DNA of 20,400 nt from Bacillota bacterium. Lineage in GTDB: Bacteria > Bacillota > Clostridia > Peptostreptococcales > Anaerovoracaceae. The notes beneath the pieces are model-generated. The model did not search any database. It was given only the letters and a program-made list of their open reading frames with translations, and was not told the origin of the DNA. A program made the translations under genes and the position numbers. The stretch is from positions 1 through 20,400 of the forward strand of contig JAFOGM010000248.1 of NCBI GenBank assembly GCA_017386805.1, written 5' to 3'. Position 1 is the stretch's first letter, and the number at the start of each line of letters is the position of its first letter. This document shows positions 1 through 7,131 of the stretch, piece after piece.

Positions 1-870
1 ATCGAGGAAGATCGCATCATCGAAAATTGCCCCATGGGAAAATATACTACCTTCCGTGCTGGCGGGAATGCGGCGCTGCTGATCAATCCGGCATCCATGG
101 CGGAGCTGTTCAGCGCAGTGACCATTCTGAAGATGGCAGGCGTCCCCTACATGGTCATGGGGAATGGATCCAACTTACTGTTCAAGGATGAAGGTTACGA
201 CGGTGTCGTAGTCCGCATCGGAGAAGGAATGGATCACGTATTGGTGGAACAAAACGTGATTTTCGCAGAGCCGGGGGTGAAGCTGTCGCAGCTGGCGAAA
301 ATTGCCCTGGAACACTCTCTGACCGGTCTGGAATTCGCTTCCGGGATCCCGGGTTCCCTGGGCGGCGCCGTGTATATGAATGCCGGCGCTTACGGCGGTG
401 AAATGAAGGATGTGGTCCTGTCTACATCTTCTCTGCGCCGCAACGGAATGATGCGGGACAGAAATCGCGAAACTCTGGGCTTTGGCTACAGAACCAGTGC
501 CTTCCAGGAAAGCGACGAAATCATCATCGGCGTCAAGATCCTGCTGAAGCCGGGTCATCCCTATCTGATCCAGGAAACCATGCAGGACCTGTTAAAGAAG
601 AGAAATGAAAAGCAGCCGGTGAATATGCCTTCTGCAGGAAGCTTCTTCAAGCGACCGGAAGGCCACTTTGCTGGTAAGCTGATCGAAGATGCCGGCCTGA
701 AGGGTCTTCAGGTGGGCGGAGCTAGAGTATCTCCGCTGCATGCCGGTTTTGTGGTCAACGAAGGCGGAGCGACTGCCACCGACATCCTGAACCTGATGAA
801 GATCGTTCAGGAAACGGTTAAGGATAAGTTTGATGTAAATCTGGAACCGGAGGTACGGATCATTGGATAA
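1..870 (+). CDS. murB: UDP-N-acetylenolpyruvoylglucosamine reductase (5' partial)
   Basis: FAD-dependent, NADPH-using cytoplasmic enzyme that reduces UDP-GlcNAc-enolpyruvate to UDP-MurNAc in peptidoglycan precursor synthesis. The frame is open from base 1 and the residues before the first ATG (base 34) already match the family N-terminus (ENCPMGKYTTFRAGGNA, equivalent to the usual 'PMxxHTTFxxGG'). The true start therefore lies upstream and ATG 34 is internal. Visible motifs are the FAD-binding GNGSNLL and GIPGSLGGAVYMNAGAYGGE, then PSAGSFFKRPEGHFAGKLIEDAGLKG. The proton-donating Ser should be the codon at 640-642. The C-terminus LEPEVRIIG carries the conserved Glu. The FFKRP-type loop is typical of Firmicute MurB. 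The stop overlaps the next gene by 8 bases, so the two are translationally coupled in an operon that continues with rapZ. Identification is secure; only the N-terminal few dozen residues are missing. Confidence 0.96.
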   Translation: MEEDRIIENCPMGKYTTFRAGGNAALLINPASMAELFSAVTILKMAGVPYMVMGNGSNLLFKDEGYDGVVVRIGEGMDHVLVEQNVIFAEPGVKLSQLAKIALEHSLTGLEFASGIPGSLGGAVYMNAGAYGGEMKDVVLSTSSLRRNGMMRDRNRETLGFGYRTSAFQESDEIIIGVKILLKPGHPYLIQETMQDLLKKRNEKQPVNMPSAGSFFKRPEGHFAGKLIEDAGLKGLQVGGARVSPLHAGFVVNEGGATATDILNLMKIVQETVKDKFDVNLEPEVRIIG

Positions 871-1666
871 GTGGAGTCTGACATTTGATCTCCATACTCA
901 TACACGCTTGGTGCGCAATGGGAAAGAAATCACCCACGCTGTGAGTACCATGGAAGAGGTGGTTCTGGAAGCGCGGAATAAAGGTCTGGTGAAGATCGGG
1001 ATCTCCAATCACGGACCCGGCCATGTGACCTATGGCCTTCCCATGAGTTCTCTGGAAGCGCTGAGAGCGGAGAAAGAACGGCTTCAGGACAAATACCCCG
1101 ACATTGAGATTTTAATTGGTGTAGAAGCCAATATCATCGACCACAGCGGTCTTCTGGATGTGCGTCCGGAGGATTTTGCGAAGTTCGATTACGTTTTGGC
1201 AGGATATCACTATGGGATCTTTGGGGAGCATCCGGTGAATGCGGCTCTGCTTCACGGAAAGAACTGGCTCTGGGAAAAGACCGGAGGCCGCAGTCGCCTG
1301 GAAGGGCAGTGGGCCGGCGGCAGCCGCCCAAAGGGCAGCTTATTGGAAGACAATACCCAGCGCATGGTGGCGGCGATCCGGAAGAATCGTCCTCTGGCAG
1401 TGACCCATCCGGGAGACAAATCGCCGGTGGACATCGAAGAGGTTGCCAGAGCTTGCGAAGCTACAGGGACCTGGATGGAAATCAACAACTTCCACAAGGA
1501 CCTGACGGTGGAAAACCTGAAGCGGGCAGCGAAATTTGACGTGAAATTCGTCATCGGAAGCGATGCCCATAAGCCGGAGCGCGTGGGATGTTTTGCAGAG
1601 GGGTTAGAACGGCTGATCGCTGCCGGAGTGGATCCGGAACGGGTGGTCAATCTGAAGAAGAAATAG
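863..1666 (+). CDS. PHP-domain metal-dependent phosphoesterase (YcdX/histidinol-phosphatase-like)
   Basis: A 267-residue PHP-superfamily protein. The family uses a cluster of metal ions held by His and Asp to hydrolyse phosphoesters; the substrate here is unknown. Visible motifs in order: DLHTHT (His11, His13), ISNHGPGH, GVEANI, AGYHYG, THPGDKSPVD and the closing GSDAHKPERVG (Asp234, His236). These are the usual PHP metal ligands. The start is a TTG at 863: a GGAGGT at 849-854 sits 8 bases upstream, inside the murB coding region, and no ATG or GTG lies in a suitable place. The gene overlaps the murB stop and ends 33 bases before rapZ. A PHP gene beside murB/rapZ is a recurring arrangement in Clostridia, which suggests a housekeeping or cell-wall-linked role; this is inference. 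A true histidinol phosphatase (HisK) is unlikely without his genes nearby. Confidence 0.88.
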   Translation: MDKWSLTFDLHTHTRLVRNGKEITHAVSTMEEVVLEARNKGLVKIGISNHGPGHVTYGLPMSSLEALRAEKERLQDKYPDIEILIGVEANIIDHSGLLDVRPEDFAKFDYVLAGYHYGIFGEHPVNAALLHGKNWLWEKTGGRSRLEGQWAGGSRPKGSLLEDNTQRMVAAIRKNRPLAVTHPGDKSPVDIEEVARACEATGTWMEINNFHKDLTVENLKRAAKFDVKFVIGSDAHKPERVGCFAEGLERLIAAGVDPERVVNLKKK

Positions 1667-1699
1667 ACAACAACGGTTTGAACAAGGGAGGCGGAACCT

Positions 1700-2560
1700 A
1701 TGGAAATATTGATCGTTACGGGACTTTCCGGCGCGGGAAAATCTCAGGCCATTCACTTCATCGAAGATATGGATTATTACTGCATCGACAACATGCCCCC
1801 GGCGCTGATCCGCGATTTCGTCAATCTGGCAGCTCAGGATAAGATGTCCATTCAGAAGGCTGCCTTCGTTGTGGACATCCGCGGCGGGGAATTCTTCGGC
1901 GATCTGAAGACGGTCCTGGATGAAATGCACGAAAACGGAACGGAGTACAAGCTGCTGTTCCTGGAAGCTACGGACGATGTCCTGATCCGCAGATATAAGG
2001 AAACGCGAAGACAACATCCCCTTTCGAAAACCGGTTCTGTTCGCGAGGGGATCGAGGCGGAACGCAAGCGCCTGGAGACCATCCGAAAGGAAGCCACATA
2101 TATCATCGACACGTCCAATATGAAGGCGGCCCGTCTGAATCTGGAGCTGAGAGCCGTTCTTCTGGGAGAGGAAACGAAGGAAAACTTCACCATCACGGTG
2201 GAATCCTTCGGATATAAGCACGGGATGCCGCCGGAAGCCGATTGGGTCTTCGACATGCGTTTCATTCCCAATCCGTATTACCTGTCCAGCATGAGAAAAT
2301 TGACTGGAAACAGTAAAAAAGTCCAGGATTACGTGATGAAGTTCCCGGAAAGCCAGGCCTTTGTAACCCAGGTCCATGCTATGATCAACGAATTGATCCC
2401 GCATTATATCCGCGAAGGGAAGTACCACCTGGTTTTGGCCTTCGGATGTACCGGCGGTCAGCATCGTTCGGTTACCATGGCCAACAAGTTTGCGGAGATT
2501 TTTAAAGAAGAAGGAAAGCGCGTTGTCCTGATTCACAGAAATCTGGCACCAAAAAAATAA
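1700..2560 (+). CDS. rapZ: RapZ/YvcJ-family nucleotide-binding protein (RNase adapter)
   Basis: A 286-residue P-loop protein of the RapZ/YvcJ family. In E. coli RapZ presents the sRNA GlmZ to RNase E to control glucosamine-6-phosphate synthase; in Bacillus YvcJ hydrolyses GTP and affects competence. Seen here: Walker A GLSGAGKS at residues 8-15, the family motif VDIRGGEFF (Walker B region), the YKETRRQHPLS segment, and the diagnostic C-terminal GCTGGQHRSV starting near residue 249. Length is normal. ATG 1700 is preceded by a GGGAGGCGG ribosome site. It is the third gene of the murB operon and the cluster suggests a role in amino-sugar or cell-wall homeostasis. The usual next gene, yvcK, is not present. 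No clear terminator follows, so some read-through into kce is possible. Confidence 0.95.
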   Translation: MEILIVTGLSGAGKSQAIHFIEDMDYYCIDNMPPALIRDFVNLAAQDKMSIQKAAFVVDIRGGEFFGDLKTVLDEMHENGTEYKLLFLEATDDVLIRRYKETRRQHPLSKTGSVREGIEAERKRLETIRKEATYIIDTSNMKAARLNLELRAVLLGEETKENFTITVESFGYKHGMPPEADWVFDMRFIPNPYYLSSMRKLTGNSKKVQDYVMKFPESQAFVTQVHAMINELIPHYIREGKYHLVLAFGCTGGQHRSVTMANKFAEIFKEEGKRVVLIHRNLAPKK

Positions 2561-2569
2561 AATCCCCCT

Positions 2570-2598
2570 TTCGGACTATCCGTAAGGTGTGATATAAT
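2570..2598 (+). promoter_or_regulatory. Promoter of kce (extended -10)
   Basis: TATAAT at 2593-2598 is preceded by TGA, giving a TGnTATAAT extended -10 element. The -35 region (TTCGGA at 2570-2575, 17-base spacer) is poor, as often seen with extended -10 promoters. Transcription should start near 2605, leaving a leader of about 55 bases before kce. This gives kce expression independent of the murB-rapZ operon. Confidence 0.65.
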
Positions 2599-2615
2599 AA
2601 CTATATCTGAATATC

Positions 2616-2635
2616 TCCGGCCATTTGGAGCCGGA
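2616..2635 (+). other. Small hairpin in the kce leader
   Basis: TCCGGC (2616-2621) and GCCGGA (2630-2635) form a perfect 6-bp stem with an 8-base loop near the 5' end of the predicted kce transcript. It does not cover the ribosome site at 2645-2651. It may stabilise the 5' end of an abundant mRNA; no riboswitch class is recognised. Confidence 0.35.
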
Positions 2636-2660
2636 AGTGATAGAAAAGGAGACGATACCA

Positions 2661-3491
2661 ATGGAAAAGTTAATTATCAGCGCATGTATTTGCGGTGCAG
2701 AAGTTACCAAAGAACAGAACCCTGCAGTTCCCTACACTGTAGAAGAAATCGTTAGAGAAGCAAAGTCCGCTTATGATGCTGGTGCAGCTCTGATCCACCT
2801 GCACGTAAGATGGGATGACGGTACTCCGACTCAGGACACCGCTCGTTTCCAGGAATGCATCGACGCTATCCGTAAGGAATGCCCGGATGCTATCATTCAG
2901 CCCTCCACCGGTGGTGCTGTTGGTATGACCGACCTGGAAAGACTGGCTTCCACTGACGTAGTTCCGACTCCGGAAATGGCTACCCTGGACTGCGGTACCT
3001 GCAACTTCGGCGGCGACGAAATCTTCGTTAACTCCGATAACACCATCATCAACTTCGCAAAGATCATGCAGGAAAGAGGCATCAAGCCTGAATGTGAAGT
3101 ATTCGACAGAGGTATGATCCATACCGCTCTGAAGACTGCTCACAAGAAGGGCTTCCTGACCGAACCCATTCACTGGGACTTCGTATTAGGCGTTTCCACT
3201 CCGGCTACCATTCCTGACCTGTGCTACATGGTGAACTCCATCCCCGCAGGTTCCACTTGGACTGCTACCGGTCTGGGTAAGAACGCATGGCACATCGCGG
3301 CTGCTACCATCTCCATGGGCGGTCACGTAAGAGTAGGTTTCGAAGACAACCTGTACCTGGAAAAGGGCGTTCTGGCTAAGTCCAACGGCGAAATGGTTGA
3401 AAAGGCTGTTAAGCTGGCTAAGATCCTGGGCAGAGAAGTTGCTACCCCGGCTGAAGCTCGTGAAATCCTGGGCCTGGCTCCCCTGAAGTAA
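2661..3491 (+). CDS. kce: 3-keto-5-aminohexanoate cleavage enzyme (BKACE/DUF849 family)
   Basis: Zn-dependent beta-keto acid cleavage enzyme. Kce converts 3-keto-5-aminohexanoate plus acetyl-CoA into 3-aminobutyryl-CoA plus acetoacetate in clostridial lysine fermentation. The 276-residue length equals that of characterised Kce. The N-terminus MEKLIISACICGAEVTKE has Glu14. His46 and His48 in IHLHVR are the metal ligands, Ser82 lies in PSTGG, and GGHVRVGFEDN supplies Arg224 and Glu228 (offset by two from the numbering I recall for the Cloacimonas enzyme). ATG 2661 is chosen for its AAAGGAG at 2645-2651 and for the family N-terminus; an in-frame TTG at 2625 lies in the leader hairpin and is rejected. 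Codons are markedly uniform (gct, ggt, gta, ctg, gaa), as in highly expressed genes. No other lysine-fermentation gene is in the window, so another BKACE substrate is possible. Confidence 0.88.
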   Translation: MEKLIISACICGAEVTKEQNPAVPYTVEEIVREAKSAYDAGAALIHLHVRWDDGTPTQDTARFQECIDAIRKECPDAIIQPSTGGAVGMTDLERLASTDVVPTPEMATLDCGTCNFGGDEIFVNSDNTIINFAKIMQERGIKPECEVFDRGMIHTALKTAHKKGFLTEPIHWDFVLGVSTPATIPDLCYMVNSIPAGSTWTATGLGKNAWHIAAATISMGGHVRVGFEDNLYLEKGVLAKSNGEMVEKAVKLAKILGREVATPAEAREILGLAPLK

Positions 3492-3521
3492 TTCATACCT
3501 CGAGCAGGTACATAAACAAGT

Positions 3522-3564
3522 AAAAAAAGAGCGCCGTCCGCAATGCGGATGGCGCTTTTTTTTT
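3522..3564. terminator. Bidirectional intrinsic terminator between kce and whiA
   Basis: A 12-bp stem (3530-3541 with 3545-3556, one G-T pair) closes a 3-base loop. It is flanked by an A-run (3522-3528) on the left and a T-run (3556-3564) on the right, so it can end kce transcription rightward and whiA transcription leftward. The whiA stop codon overlaps the T-run. Confidence 0.9.
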
Positions 3565-4504
3565 ATCCTTCGATCTTACTTGCAATTTCTTCAATTTTCT
3601 TCAGTCTGTGGTTCAGGCCGGACTTCGCCAAGGGCGGATCAGCCAGTTCCGCCAGTTCTGCCAGAGTGGCTTCGGGATGTTCCAACCGCAGGTTGGCTGC
3701 CTCGAAGAGCTTCGGGGGCAACGACGCCAAACCGCGGGAGTTCTTGATCTTTTCGATGGCTGCGATCTGGCGGCCGGCAGTGTTGACGGTCTTGTCCAGG
3801 TTGGCACTTTCGCAGTTCATGATGCGGTTGGTTTTGTTCTTCATTTCCTTCATGATCTTCACATTTTCGAAGGTCAGAAGCTGGCCGTGAGCACCGAGGA
3901 TGTTCAACAGGTCGATGATCTGTTCGCTGTCCTTCAGGTAAACGATGAACTGCTCTTTTCGCTGCGTTACCTTGGCGTTGAGGCCGAAGCTGTTGATCAG
4001 CTTCTTTACGTCACCGGCCAGGTATTCGCTGTTGCAGACGAATTCCAGATGATAGCCCTTCTGGGGAGCGCTGATGGTACCTGCACCCAGGAAGATCCCG
4101 CGGAGATACGCCTTTTTACAGCACTTCTTACGGATCAGATCGGCGGGGATTCCATCGGTGATGTAGTTGGAACCTTCCTTAACGCCCAGAATCCCGGTTT
4201 CGCGAAGGATCAGATCGGCATTCATATCCGGCGTGATGATCAGCTGATAGGCATGGCCTTTCTTCAGCGGTGTGGTATCTTCCACATTCAGATCGGCTTT
4301 GGTGTCGAAGTAGCTCTTTAATAATTTGGCAAACAGTCGCGCGGTGGCGGGACTGTCGGTGGTCAGACGGACGCCCATCTTACCGCCGATGAGGGTGATA
4401 CTTCCGCACATGCGGATGAAGCCGGCGATTTCCGCCAGCTGACAACATTTTTTATCTAACTCGATGTGAGTGATTTCCTGTTTGGTTTCAGAAGAAAACG
4501 ACAT
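3563..4504 (-). CDS. whiA: WhiA-family DNA-binding regulator
   Basis: A 313-residue WhiA protein. The family has an N-terminal LAGLIDADG homing-endonuclease-like fold without catalytic activity and a C-terminal helix-turn-helix. It regulates sporulation genes in Streptomyces and cell division and chromosome segregation in Bacillus. Seen here: start MSFSSETKQEITHIE, the AEIAGFIRMCGSITL segment, KKAYLRGIFLGAGTISAPQKGYHLEF of the LAGLIDADG-like domain, NCESANLDKTVNTAGRQ linking the domains, and the C-terminal HPEATLAELAELADPPLAKSGLNHRLKKI. ATG 4504 has an AAAGGAGAT ribosome site a few bases upstream. Length is typical. Compared with the usual rapZ-yvcK-whiA order, the gene is inverted and separated from rapZ by kce. 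Its promoter lies inside the terminator of the upstream thrE-like gene. Confidence 0.95.
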   Translation of the reverse strand: MSFSSETKQEITHIELDKKCCQLAEIAGFIRMCGSITLIGGKMGVRLTTDSPATARLFAKLLKSYFDTKADLNVEDTTPLKKGHAYQLIITPDMNADLILRETGILGVKEGSNYITDGIPADLIRKKCCKKAYLRGIFLGAGTISAPQKGYHLEFVCNSEYLAGDVKKLINSFGLNAKVTQRKEQFIVYLKDSEQIIDLLNILGAHGQLLTFENVKIMKEMKNKTNRIMNCESANLDKTVNTAGRQIAAIEKIKNSRGLASLPPKLFEAANLRLEHPEATLAELAELADPPLAKSGLNHRLKKIEEIASKIEG

Positions 4505-4558
4505 AGGGATCTCCTTTAATAAAAATACCGGTTCTACACGGAGCCGGATGTGTACTTA

Positions 4559-4587
4559 ATTGTAGCGTAAAAAAGCCCGGATGGCAA
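4559..4587 (-). promoter_or_regulatory. whiA promoter
   Basis: On the minus strand TTGCCA (plus 4582-4587) and TACAAT (plus 4559-4564) are separated by exactly 17 bases; each differs from consensus at one position. The -35 box falls in the loop and stem edge of the thrE-like gene's terminator hairpin. Transcription should begin near 4552, about 48 bases before the whiA ATG. Confidence 0.75.
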
Positions 4588-4606
4588 GTATCCGGGCTGG
4601 TTTTTT
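4569..4606. terminator. Terminator of the thrE-like gene (bidirectional shape)
   Basis: A perfect 9-bp stem (4574-4582 with 4590-4598, AGCCCGGAT/ATCCGGGCT) has a 7-base loop, an A6 run on the left (U-run for leftward transcripts) and GGTTTTTT on the right. It lies 20 bases past the stop of the leftward exporter gene. Confidence 0.88.
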
Positions 4607-4618
4607 CTCTGTATTTGC

Positions 4619-5845
4619 TTAATTTTGATGATGGATCAATCGACGCGAGGTATAGGCAACGGAGAGTACCAAACTCATCCCGGCAGCGATACCCAGAGCG
4701 CAGTAAATCGTAGAGGAACCATAGCTGCGAACCATGTCCCATTCGTTCAAAACGGCATAGCTCATGGTGTAGAACAGAGAGCCTCCGGGAATCAGGGGAA
4801 CAACTGTGGGAAGGTAAAAAATCGTAGCCGGTGCCTTCATGATACGGGCCATAGTTTCTGCATAAATGGTTGCGAAGACTGCGGCCATGACGGAAGAGAC
4901 AAAGACGTTGCTGTTCGTGATCTCTGCGGCAATTAGATAAATCCCCCAGTCCAGAATCCCGCCCAGAACGGCCTGGGCTAATAATCCGCGTCGAACATTG
5001 AACATCATGGCGAAGCCGAGAGAACCGATGCCGGCGGTGATCAGCTGCGTAAGTACAGTGGGAGTCACGGCATTGACCAGGTCGTAATTCACGCCGGTGA
5101 AGAACATGGCAATCATGAAGCCCAGCGCCAGCGCGGTTGCCCATAACAGGGCTTCCACCAGACGCATGAGACCGGAGATCGTATTTCCCACAAGGACGTT
5201 ACGTACCGCATTGGTCAGGGTGATTCCGGGAATCAAGAGCATGATATAGCCGATGAGGATCTTATCCAGATGAAGCATCGGCAGAAAATTGGTACAAATT
5301 CCAGTAAGACAGCCAATGATGACAGAGCAGATCAGATTGAAGCTCAGCTGATTCATGGAGATCGGGAGCAGCTTTTCCTGGAGCCAACTGATCAGCAGAG
5401 CGAATATGGCAACCAGTGCAGCATCTGCCAGGGTGCCGCCGAAGAAGACGGCGAAACCGGAGGCGGCCAGGAGGCTTCCGATGTAAGAAATCCATCGACG
5501 CTGGCGGAAGCCTTCGATTTCTTTGACTTTCCGATCCAGTTCATGGGCAGGAATTTCTCCAGCACAGCAGCGGAGGCTCAGCTTATTGAATTCTTCCAGT
5601 TTTACGAAATCTGTACCCAAGGCACGGGTGATGCGTCGGGTTTGGGTCAGTTCTTCGCCTTCGGGCATCCCCATGGTCACGATGATGCAGGAAGTAATAA
5701 CGAAGACGTTCATGTGCTTTGCGCCGTAGGCCAAGCCCATGCGGACGATGGTATCTTCTACGCGGCTGACTTCCGATCCGCAGATCAGCATGGCTTCGGC
5801 CATATTCAGGAGACCTGTCAAAAGGTCGTTATTTTTATTGTTCAT
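4619..5845 (-). CDS. Threonine/serine exporter, ThrE family (both domains fused)
   Basis: A 408-residue integral membrane protein of the ThrE family, known from Corynebacterium ThrE to export threonine and serine by proton-motive force. The N-terminal cytoplasmic part has the family signature (AEAMLICGSEVSRVEDTIVRMG, then NVFVITSCIIVTM and a TRRITR segment). Multiple hydrophobic helices follow from about residue 115 (WISYIGSLLAASGFAVFFGG, LIGYIMLLIPGITLTNAVRN, and others), and the second domain ends in the FYLPTVVPLIPGGSLFYTM motif. Many Firmicutes encode the two halves as separate genes (YjjP- and YjjB-like); here they are one chain. ATG 5845 follows a GAGGT site. It is monocistronic between its own promoter and terminator and divergent from the PLP-enzyme gene. 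Substrate preference cannot be read from sequence. Confidence 0.9.
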   Translation of the reverse strand: MNNKNNDLLTGLLNMAEAMLICGSEVSRVEDTIVRMGLAYGAKHMNVFVITSCIIVTMGMPEGEELTQTRRITRALGTDFVKLEEFNKLSLRCCAGEIPAHELDRKVKEIEGFRQRRWISYIGSLLAASGFAVFFGGTLADAALVAIFALLISWLQEKLLPISMNQLSFNLICSVIIGCLTGICTNFLPMLHLDKILIGYIMLLIPGITLTNAVRNVLVGNTISGLMRLVEALLWATALALGFMIAMFFTGVNYDLVNAVTPTVLTQLITAGIGSLGFAMMFNVRRGLLAQAVLGGILDWGIYLIAAEITNSNVFVSSVMAAVFATIYAETMARIMKAPATIFYLPTVVPLIPGGSLFYTMSYAVLNEWDMVRSYGSSTIYCALGIAAGMSLVLSVAYTSRRLIHHQN

Positions 5846-5905
5846 TTACATAACCTCATTGGATCATATTGATCGGGAAACCGACCTGGGGCTCCCAATT
5901 GATGT

Positions 5906-5934
5906 ATTCTACATCGAAACGATACGGTTGACAA
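5906..5934 (-). promoter_or_regulatory. Promoter of the thrE-like gene
   Basis: Minus-strand TTGTCA (plus 5929-5934) and TAGAAT (plus 5906-5911) are spaced by 17 bases, each one mismatch from consensus. The roughly 53-base leader contains small inverted repeats, including GATCA-TAT-TGATC at 5862-5874 and TGGG-GCT-CCCA near the start site; their role is unknown. Confidence 0.65.
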
Positions 5935-5958
5935 GGGGGAGGCGGGATGGATTCTTCA

Positions 5959-5986
5959 TTGATTTCTGTTTCGATTGGAGTATACT
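5959..5986 (+). promoter_or_regulatory. Probable promoter of the class V PLP enzyme gene
   Basis: TTGATT (5959-5964) and TATACT (5981-5986) with a 16-base spacer lie about 38 bases before the chosen start. A perfect TTGACA at 5928-5933 has no -10 partner at normal spacing on this strand; it overlaps the -35 box of the opposite promoter. Confidence 0.5.
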
Positions 5987-6023
5987 GTGGGTAAGGATCG
6001 ATGATATTCTGGAGGACAATGTC

Positions 6024-7085
6024 ATGAAGACACTAGAAGAAGCAAGACGAGACTTTTCGTTTTTAAAAGATCATATCTATCTGGACTCTGCCACCACGGG
6101 GCTGTCCTGGGATGGGCAGGAAGAAGCTGTGGCTGGCTTTTTTAAAGAGGCGAAGCGCAGGGGCTATGTGGGGAGTTCTGTTTGGGGAGCGAAGGAACAG
6201 AAGGTAAAGGAACGACTGGCAAAGCTCTGGAACGTAAAGCCTTCGGAAATTTACTTTTATTCCAGCACCACGGAATTTGTAAATCTTTTAGCCCACAGCA
6301 TCAAGATCGAAGTGGGTCAGACTGTCGTTATGGCACAGGGCGAATATCCGGCCATCGTGAAGCCGTGGCAGTTTTTGGTGAATCAGGGAGCGGGAGTGGC
6401 CTTTACGGATGCGCCCTGCGAAGAACAACGCGATCAGGCGCTGATCGACGGGATCGATGAAAGGACAAAACTGGCCGTGGTATCTCATGTACAATATACC
6501 GCGGGGACGAAGACGGATTTGACGATGTTGGGAAAGGCGTGTCATGAAAAGGGAGCTCTTCTCTTTGTGGACGGGACTCAGGCCTTCGGTGCAGTGGATA
6601 CGGATCTCAGTCAGGTGGACTTTTATGTGGCTTCCACGTTCAAGTGGAGCATGGGCGTATTCGGATTGGGTGTGGCTATGATCAAAGAAGAAGCGCTGCA
6701 TCATCTGCAACCGGCCTTTTCCGGTTATGGAGGAGCGAAAATGCAGTACAACACCCCCAACTATCCGGGCCTGTGGGCCCTGGACGGAGCGTTGGATTAT
6801 TTCGAAGAGATCGGCTGGGATGAGATCTATGAGCAGATCGCAGAACTGTCGGAATATCTGATGAACGGATTAAAGAAGCTGAAAATCGACGTTTTAACGC
6901 CGGAAGATGCCCGTGCTGGCATCGTTAGTTTTCAGCATGAAAATGGCGCACAAATCGAAAAACAGATGGCGGAGAAGGGGATTTACTTTGCCTATCGGGA
7001 TGGATATGTCCGAATCGCACCGCATTTCTACAATACAAAACAGGATATTGATATGATGTTGAAAGCACTGAAAGAGATGATATAA
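6024..7085 (+). CDS. Class V aminotransferase / cysteine desulfurase-like PLP enzyme
   Basis: A 353-residue fold-type I PLP enzyme of the class V aminotransferase family, which covers cysteine desulfurases, selenocysteine lyases, isopenicillin-N-epimerase-like proteins and small-molecule aminotransferases. Seen here: YLDSATTGLS near the N-terminus (substrate loop), SSTTEFVNLLAHS (cofactor phosphate region, about 80-92), SHVQYTAGTKTDL with His155, FVDGTQAFG with Asp184 (pyridine nitrogen), and STFKWSMG with Lys207 (Schiff base). There is no SufS/IscS-type cysteine loop in the C-terminal half, so a dedicated Fe-S cluster desulfurase is unlikely. ATG 6024 is chosen over an in-frame extension because GGAGG lies at 6011-6015 and homology starts here. 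The gene is monocistronic between its promoter and a strong terminator. Precise substrate unknown. Confidence 0.85.
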   Translation: MKTLEEARRDFSFLKDHIYLDSATTGLSWDGQEEAVAGFFKEAKRRGYVGSSVWGAKEQKVKERLAKLWNVKPSEIYFYSSTTEFVNLLAHSIKIEVGQTVVMAQGEYPAIVKPWQFLVNQGAGVAFTDAPCEEQRDQALIDGIDERTKLAVVSHVQYTAGTKTDLTMLGKACHEKGALLFVDGTQAFGAVDTDLSQVDFYVASTFKWSMGVFGLGVAMIKEEALHHLQPAFSGYGGAKMQYNTPNYPGLWALDGALDYFEEIGWDEIYEQIAELSEYLMNGLKKLKIDVLTPEDARAGIVSFQHENGAQIEKQMAEKGIYFAYRDGYVRIAPHFYNTKQDIDMMLKALKEMI

Positions 7086-7120
7086 GAAAAGCACCGTTTT
7101 GACACGGTGCTTTTCTTATA
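7081..7120. terminator. Bidirectional terminator with a 17-bp perfect stem
   Basis: Bases 7081-7097 pair perfectly with 7104-7120 around a 6-base loop. The A4 and T4 tracts lie inside the stem, and the stop codon of the PLP-enzyme gene (7083-7085) is part of the stem. It serves that gene rightward and marR leftward. Confidence 0.9.
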
Positions 7121-7131
7121 TCTTCATTCAG

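Noticed and set aside
1604..2536. A 310-codon minus-strand frame opposite rapZ
   Set aside because: rapZ has all family motifs on the plus strand; the antisense frame has no ribosome site or protein-like pattern.
2625..2660. Earlier TTG start for kce
   Set aside because: It falls within the leader hairpin, lacks a ribosome site, and known Kce proteins begin at the MEKL position.
3608..4321. A 237-codon plus-strand frame opposite whiA
   Set aside because: whiA is certain on the minus strand; this frame begins just past a terminator with no promoter or ribosome site.
5928..5933. Perfect TTGACA on the plus strand as -35 for the PLP enzyme gene
   Set aside because: No -10-like hexamer at 15-19 bases downstream. 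The same bases serve as the -35 box of the opposite promoter; TTGATT/TATACT is the better pair.
5739..6023. N-terminal extension of the class V PLP enzyme
   Set aside because: It would overlap the start of the divergent exporter gene and both promoters, and homology begins at ATG 6024, which has GGAGG at proper distance.
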